Source: Lanius collurio
Taxonomy: Eukaryota; Chordata; Aves; Passeriformes; Laniidae
NCBI GenBank assembly: GCA_020086605.1
Contig: JACBWW010000023.1
Span: 192,501 to 256,500, forward strand
Reading direction: 5' to 3'
Length of the DNA stretch: 64,000 nt
In this document: one piece after another, positions 62,301 through 64,000 of the stretch
Numbering within the stretch: position 1 is the first letter of the stretch
Layout of the letters: each line of letters starts with the position of its first letter
Notes under the pieces: model-generated
The model's input: only the letters and a program-made list of their open reading frames with translations
Database searches by the model: none
What the model was told of the DNA's origin: nothing
Position numbers and translations under genes: made by a program

Positions 62301-63732
62301 AGGCTGCAGAATTATATTTGCCTGAAAGCTTATTCTTTAAATAAAAATGGCTGTTCATAGAAAGTCTATTAGTTTCTTCCTTCATCCCACTGAAATATGT
62401 TCTTTCCCTTGGGAAATAAATTTTAATTTACTGTAATTTTTCTTGAGGTTTTTCACTTAGTATGTCAATGTACACTTCTCCCTCCTCCCTTTCTTTTTTT
62501 TTTTCATTGAGTAAAGACCAAGCTTTTTAAAAATAGAATTAAATCTGAACAAACGAAAAAGAAATGAGTCAAAAATCTCAAAAATAGCTGAAAAATTTAT
62601 GGAGCATTCTTTCCAACACTCTTAATTTAATATGTCTGTGTCCGTGTCTCCATTTTCTAAACAGCAACAAGGACAAGAAAGCCTTTTAGTAAATAACATA
62701 AATTAAACAAGCCCTGTTAATATTGCCTGCTGACCTCAGAAAGGCTAAAGTTAGAATAGAGTCCACACTTCTTCTACTGCCAAGTTTGTGCATTGATTCA
62801 CTTGTTAAAAAATTAGTCTTTTCAAATTGACTGAGGATCTATGAAGAACGTATCCAGCATGTCTTGGCACCTCCAGTTGTACTTCTGGGTCTGCAAGAAT
62901 GAATGACTGAAGGAAGGAGCTAATGAATGAGGACAGCCTTGGTATTTAGGACTGCTGAGCAGGCACAAAGTGGAAACGCAGAGGAAGCAGGCAGCAAACT
63001 GTGAATATGCGAATGGAGATGTCCTTTCTGGTGATCAATATGGCAGCCAAACAGCACCCAAGAGCCAAAGGGCTGTTAAAATGAGAGCAAGAACAATCTG
63101 GACAAGAACTGGTGTAGAGATGGCTCAGGATAAGCCATAACCAGAGCTCACTAAAGTGTAGTAACTCTTTTTTTAACCCACAAAAGAGAAAAATCATGGT
63201 TCACTGCTCTAACTGAGCAGAGCTGGACACCATTCTAAAGAAAAGGGCAAATGTAGCCAATACTGACAATTTGAGAGAAAATGCAAAGATGAATTGGGTT
63301 GGAGGTTACACAGTTCTGAGGAAGAATCACCTCCTTGAGACTGACGTGTCCCAGCTTGGAGCAGACTGAAGCCTCCCAAGATCAAGCCAAGGTATCTGAG
63401 AGCAGGAATCCCAAACCAGAAACATCCACCTCAAGCCAGCAAGGGGGAGACCTTTGGTGTATGTGCAGCACAGGGCCAAATATGCCTGCATATTTCCTCC
63501 CATTCCAGTCATCACATGGCTGGGCATCTTCAATACTGGGGTGATGTTCTCACATCCATCATGAACCTATTCTTAGCTCACCTTACAGAGCCTGTACCAA
63601 TTTTCATCCGTACCAGCTTTGCTCCATGCTTCTCAGGGGACAACATACCTTGTGCAACTGAATTGCAAACAGATTAGATCTAATACATTTCCTTTGTGTA
63701 CAAAAGAAAATAGAAAAAATCAGTTTCCTCAC

Positions 63733-63733
<1 letters not shown>
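62301..63733. other. Noncoding DNA
   Basis: A T-rich stretch lies at about 62485-62505. No exon, RNA or repeat was recognised before the A30 run; the last 240 bases of the window are equally plain. Confidence 0.55.

Positions 63734-63763
<30 letters not shown>
63734..63763 (+). repeat. Poly-A tract (30 A)
   Basis: The longest mononucleotide run in the window. The bases upstream are A-rich but match no element I know. Confidence 0.9.
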
Positions 63764-63766
<3 letters not shown>

Positions 63767-64000
63767 CAGGTTAAGTTGGCTCTCTCTGTCATAGGTAAAC
63801 TCAAACTTCCTACTTTGCATTTAATTCAAAGCCTTCAGCCCTGTTTACAATTTTTTTTAAACTGGTTAACTGCTGAGATCTGACTCAAAACCCTGCAGTT
63901 TCTCAAATACCTTCTACTCATCTCCTGTGTTTTTAAATACTGATGCTGGACGTCTTATTTTGTATTTGAAGTAATCCTCTCTCTACATGCTATAATTAGC

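Noticed and set aside
1..64000. CRISPR arrays, tRNA/rRNA genes, bacterial operons, defence systems or endogenous viral genes
   Set aside because: No regularly spaced repeats, tRNA boxes, rRNA sequence, bacterial-style gene packing or recognisable viral protein frames are present.

Overview
This window reads as vertebrate nuclear DNA, most likely from a bird. The strongest evidence is three copies of the CR1 LINE 3' end, which carry the tail typical of birds and other archosaurs (GATCTTTAAGGTCCCTTCC followed by a TTCTATGATTCT-like end). They lie at about 17868-17928 (+), 42574-42700 (-) and, as an older subfamily, 15561-15860 (-). Much older fossils are also present: MIR/CORE-SINE remnants near 2735-2800, 5040-5290, 26795-26865 and 28486-28775, and short palindromic DNA-transposon-like elements at 59436-59511 and 21078-21134. 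There are no bacterial-style genes, operons or ribosome-binding sites.

I find no protein-coding gene or exon I can support. The base composition is AT-rich, and nearly all open frames are short and of chance length. The longest (190, 182 and 169 codons at 35775-36347 minus, 53741-54289 plus and 6307-6816 minus) begin at TTG or GTG codons, match no family I recognise, and have no intron or codon context. The window is best read as a gene desert or the inside of a very large intron. If functional DNA is present, it is probably regulatory.

Layout: 1-5000 is plain AT-rich DNA with two notable palindromes (2195-2220 and 3529-3552). Positions 5000-5720 hold a MIR fossil followed by two inverted repeats in a segment resembling a conserved noncoding element. 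Positions 5720-21000 are unremarkable apart from CR1 remnants and low-complexity tracts. Positions 21000-23760 are the most structured part: two adjacent near-perfect palindromes, an enhancer-like stretch with an octamer motif, and an isolated CpG-rich region in two lobes (22930-23160 and 23580-23760) around an enhancer-like core with a perfect hairpin. Positions 24000-35400 carry MIR fossils and poly-A tracts. At 35468-35493 there is a canonical four-tetrad G-quadruplex motif, followed by a moderately GC-richer stretch to about 39400. A very AT-rich block (39720-39960), a G/T-rich tract (41501-41617), a CR1 copy with an internal 20-bp duplication (42574-42700) and a homeodomain-site-rich segment (43380-43600) come next. 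The remainder to 64000 is ordinary AT-rich noncoding DNA with one 11-bp-arm inverted repeat (46425-46448), the palindromic fossil at 59436 and another enhancer-like segment at 62040-62300.

I did not find a new multi-gene system. The observations most worth following up are the isolated CpG-rich region, the G-quadruplex, the twin palindromes, and the preserved ancient SINE and MITE-like fossils. All conservation statements are inferences from sequence texture; no alignment was run.
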